DNA from: Nocardioides sp.
GTDB lineage: Bacteria > Actinomycetota > Actinomycetes > Propionibacteriales > Nocardioidaceae
Assembly: GCA_031177735.1 (NCBI GenBank)
Contig: JAPSKJ010000133.1
Location: 1-6,263, forward strand
Direction: 5' to 3'
DNA length: 6,263 bases
The notes beneath the pieces were generated by a model. That model was not told where the DNA came from. It did no database searches and worked only from the letters and a program-made list of their open reading frames with translations. Position 1 is the first letter of the stretch; each line of letters opens with the position of its first letter. Position numbers and translations under genes: made by a program. Of this stretch, positions 4,303 to 6,263 are shown in pieces.

Positions 4303-6263
4303 TCAGCGGACCCGGAAGGTCCGCCGAGCCGACGCGGGCAGCACCATGGCCGATCCGGTGTAGCGGACGGTGAGCACGTGCCGGCCGTGGGCGAGCCGGG
4401 GGAGCCGCACGACCGTCCTGGGCGCGGTGAATCGCCGCACGGCGTACTGGCGACCGTCGAGCCGCACACGCAGCGTGCCGTCGGAGGCGCCGGGCACCCG
4501 CACCACCGCGCGCCGCCCACGCACGTCGACGCGGACCGCCGCGCGAAGGGGCGCGCTGGTGGACGGGGTGACGGTGGCGGTGCCTGTCGGCTGCGCGGCG
4601 GGTGGGGTGCGGACCGGTCCGGCCGGGCCGAGGTCCGGTGTCCGGGCGCGGGTCCGCGTCGGCAGCACGAGCGCCGAGGGGTGCGCGGGGGAGGCGTGGA
4701 TCTCCATGAGGGTGAGCGCGCCCGGGAGCTGTGGGAGCGTCGGGAGCAGGTGCGGCACGTCGAAGGCGTGCACCGAGAGCCGCAGCTTGTGGCCGGGCTG
4801 GATGCTGGCGCCGGTCGGGAAGACCTCCACGTCGACCGGCACGACCTCACCGCTCCGGGCGGGGGAGTATGACGCGCGGGTGAACGGGTGGAAGGGCTGG
4901 AGCACCTCCCCGTCGAGTGTCAGCGAGCGGCCGCGGTCGAGCTCACGGAAGCCGATCACCTGCCAGCCGCCGGTGAGCCGGCTGACCGAGCCGTCGGGGG
5001 CGACGTCGCTGACCGAGACCGACAGCATCCCGTCACCGCTGGTGCTCTCGACGAACAGGCGGGCGTTGATCGGCCCCAGGATCGGGAGCTCCTTGGTGAG
5101 CGGCGCCGTCTCGAACACCGTGGCGGTGGCGTCGTTGATCCGGTTGTCGTCGAAGCACGCAGCGGTGAGGAGCTGGAGCTGTGCGGGCAACCCGGCTGTC
5201 CACTGGTTGGCCGAGCGCGAGCAGAGTCCGGCGACCGGGATCGGGAGGACCGGTGAGACGCTCGGCTGGGAGGGAGTGGCGCCGAGGGCGCCGGGGGAGC
5301 CCGGCGTGGCGCGGCCGGAGAGCGGCAGCACGGTGGCCTGGACGTCGCTGTGGTCGACCCACTTCTTCGCGGTGCGCCAGGCGCCGGTGCCCTGCTCGTA
5401 GTAGGTGATCGGCGCGATGGCGGACAGGCCGGGGTCCGGGAGCCCCTTGACGTGGTGGTCGAACCAGCGCAGCTGGAGCTCGCTCAACGAGCCGTGGCCG
5501 GCCTCGCCCAGCTCCGCCCCGGACGACCCGGCCAGGTGGTCCCACGGTCCGATGATCATCTTCACCGGCACGCCGCGCGCCTGCAGCCGGTCGAAGATCA
5601 TCGGCGTGCCGCGCTGGAAGAGGTCGTGCTCGCCGGCGACCAGGAAGGTGGGTACATCGATCCGGTCGACCACCTCGATCGGCGAGCGCTGGCGGTAGAA
5701 GTCGCCGTCGAAGGCCGTCTCCGCGCCACCGAGCGCGGAGAGCATCACCGGTGCGCTGAAGGTGAGGGCCGCGGTGAGGTGTTGGACGAACGCCGCGAGC
5801 CCGGAGGGCGGGTCGGTCGCGGTGACGGCCGGCGGCACGATGCCGGTCACGGTCACGAGGCCGATCCAGAGCGGGATGAAGCCGACGTCGATCTGGCCGC
5901 CGCTGGCGACCACGTCGCGGTAGACATCGGCTGCCGGCACCTGAGGGAAGATCGCCTTCAGGCCCGGCGGGTCGCCCGCGGCCGCGAAGAGCTGGCTGAT
6001 CCCCATGTAGGACGGCCCGGTCATCGCCGTGCTGCCGTTGCTCCACGGCCGCTCCGCCGAGGCGGCCCAGGTCAGGATCTCGGTCGCGTCGGTGTTCTCC
6101 CGGGTGCAGAACGCGCACCACTGGCCCTCCGAGGAGCCGGTGCCCCGCGCGTCGACGGTGAGCTGGGCGTAGCCGCGCTGGACCAGGTAGGCCGAGTCGC
6201 CCCCGCCGAGACCGCCCGCGACGCTGCCGAGCAGGCTCTTGTTGTACGCCGTGATCGTCACGA
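4303..6263 (-). CDS. CocE/NonD-family serine hydrolase with C-terminal Ig-like domain (5' end outside window)
   Basis: This is an alpha/beta hydrolase of the X-Pro dipeptidyl-peptidase S15/CocE group, which cleaves esters or peptides; the substrate is not predictable. The 652 visible residues are counted from the codon at 6261, which is internal. The missing part should hold the first strands and probably a signal peptide. AYNK (5-8) matches the PYDK oxyanion-tyrosine region of cocaine esterase. DARGTGSSEG (37-46) is a family motif. The likely triad is Ser84 (in GPSYMG), Asp213 (in GEHDLF) and His242 (in GPWDH). The Asp-His spacing of 29 is close to the 28 in CocE. A helical cap covers about 105-190 and the S15 C-terminal jelly-roll about 390-535. 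A Pro/Thr/Ala-rich linker (about 536-572) leads to a beta-rich Ig-like domain (about 573-652, ending GRHVLTVRYTGSA...RTFRVR). Cysteines 49 and 52 form CxxC; 347 and 369 may also pair. No membrane anchor or sorting signal ends the protein. Confidence 0.92.
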   Translation of the reverse strand, partial: VTITAYNKSLLGSVAGGLGGGDSAYLVQRGYAQLTVDARGTGSSEGQWCAFCTRENTDATEILTWAASAERPWSNGSTAMTGPSYMGISQLFAAAGDPPGLKAIFPQVPAADVYRDVVASGGQIDVGFIPLWIGLVTVTGIVPPAVTATDPPSGLAAFVQHLTAALTFSAPVMLSALGGAETAFDGDFYRQRSPIEVVDRIDVPTFLVAGEHDLFQRGTPMIFDRLQARGVPVKMIIGPWDHLAGSSGAELGEAGHGSLSELQLRWFDHHVKGLPDPGLSAIAPITYYEQGTGAWRTAKKWVDHSDVQATVLPLSGRATPGSPGALGATPSQPSVSPVLPIPVAGLCSRSANQWTAGLPAQLQLLTAACFDDNRINDATATVFETAPLTKELPILGPINARLFVESTSGDGMLSVSVSDVAPDGSVSRLTGGWQVIGFRELDRGRSLTLDGEVLQPFHPFTRASYSPARSGEVVPVDVEVFPTGASIQPGHKLRLSVHAFDVPHLLPTLPQLPGALTLMEIHASPAHPSALVLPTRTRARTPDLGPAGPVRTPPAAQPTGTATVTPSTSAPLRAAVRVDVRGRRAVVRVPGASDGTLRVRLDGRQYAVRRFTAPRTVVRLPRLAHGRHVLTVRYTGSAMVLPASARRTFRVR

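Noticed and set aside
3805..4872. A 355-codon plus-strand frame across the cyclophilin/hydrolase junction
   Set aside because: It is antisense to two clear genes and very rich in Gly, Arg, Asp and Val. It has no motif and no ribosome binding site.
1..6263. A mobile element, defence island, CRISPR array or biosynthetic cluster
   Set aside because: No transposase, integrase, repeat array, defence domain or biosynthetic enzyme is visible. Composition and gene types are uniform and typical of a chromosomal backbone.

Overview
This window is a high-GC bacterial chromosomal segment with strong third-position G/C bias. It has leaderless-type starts, hairpin terminators without U-tracts, and an actinobacterial gene set. 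An actinomycete fits best, possibly Nocardioidaceae; that family-level guess is inference from protein style and not a measured result. There is no tRNA, rRNA, CRISPR array, transposase, integrase or phage gene. I did not find a novel multi-gene system. This looks like ordinary core or soft-core housekeeping and envelope gene content.

Layout: bases 1-127 are non-coding as far as I can tell. A complete M1-family zinc aminopeptidase (pepN, minus strand, 135-2597) follows, with a hairpin that straddles its stop codon and a TANNNT promoter box just upstream of its GTG start. A short gap then carries a strong minus-strand hairpin that ends a small cysteine-free HesB/IscA-like gene (minus, 2685-2969). 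That gene is transcribed divergently from an OsmC/Ohr-family peroxiredoxin-like gene (plus, 3097-3549). The 127-nt region between the two starts holds both ribosome binding sites and a small inverted repeat. The OsmC gene converges, with only 3 nt between stop codons, on a secreted cyclophilin-type peptidyl-prolyl isomerase lipoprotein (minus, 3553-4242). Upstream of that, on the same strand, is the 3' part of a large CocE/NonD-type serine hydrolase with a C-terminal Ig-like domain (minus, 4303 to beyond 6263). Its N-terminus is outside the window.

The genes do not form one pathway. PepN is a cytosolic peptide-trimming enzyme. The IscA-like/OsmC pair faces away from a shared control region and may have a redox theme, although the IscA-like protein lacks the family's metal-binding cysteines. 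The cyclophilin and the CocE-type hydrolase are both expected outside the membrane; their shared strand may reflect loose clustering, but the cyclophilin appears to have its own promoter. The most useful leads are the cysteine-less IscA-like protein, the two leaderless promoter/start pairs, the Ig-like tail on the hydrolase, and the strand-specific hairpins at gene ends.
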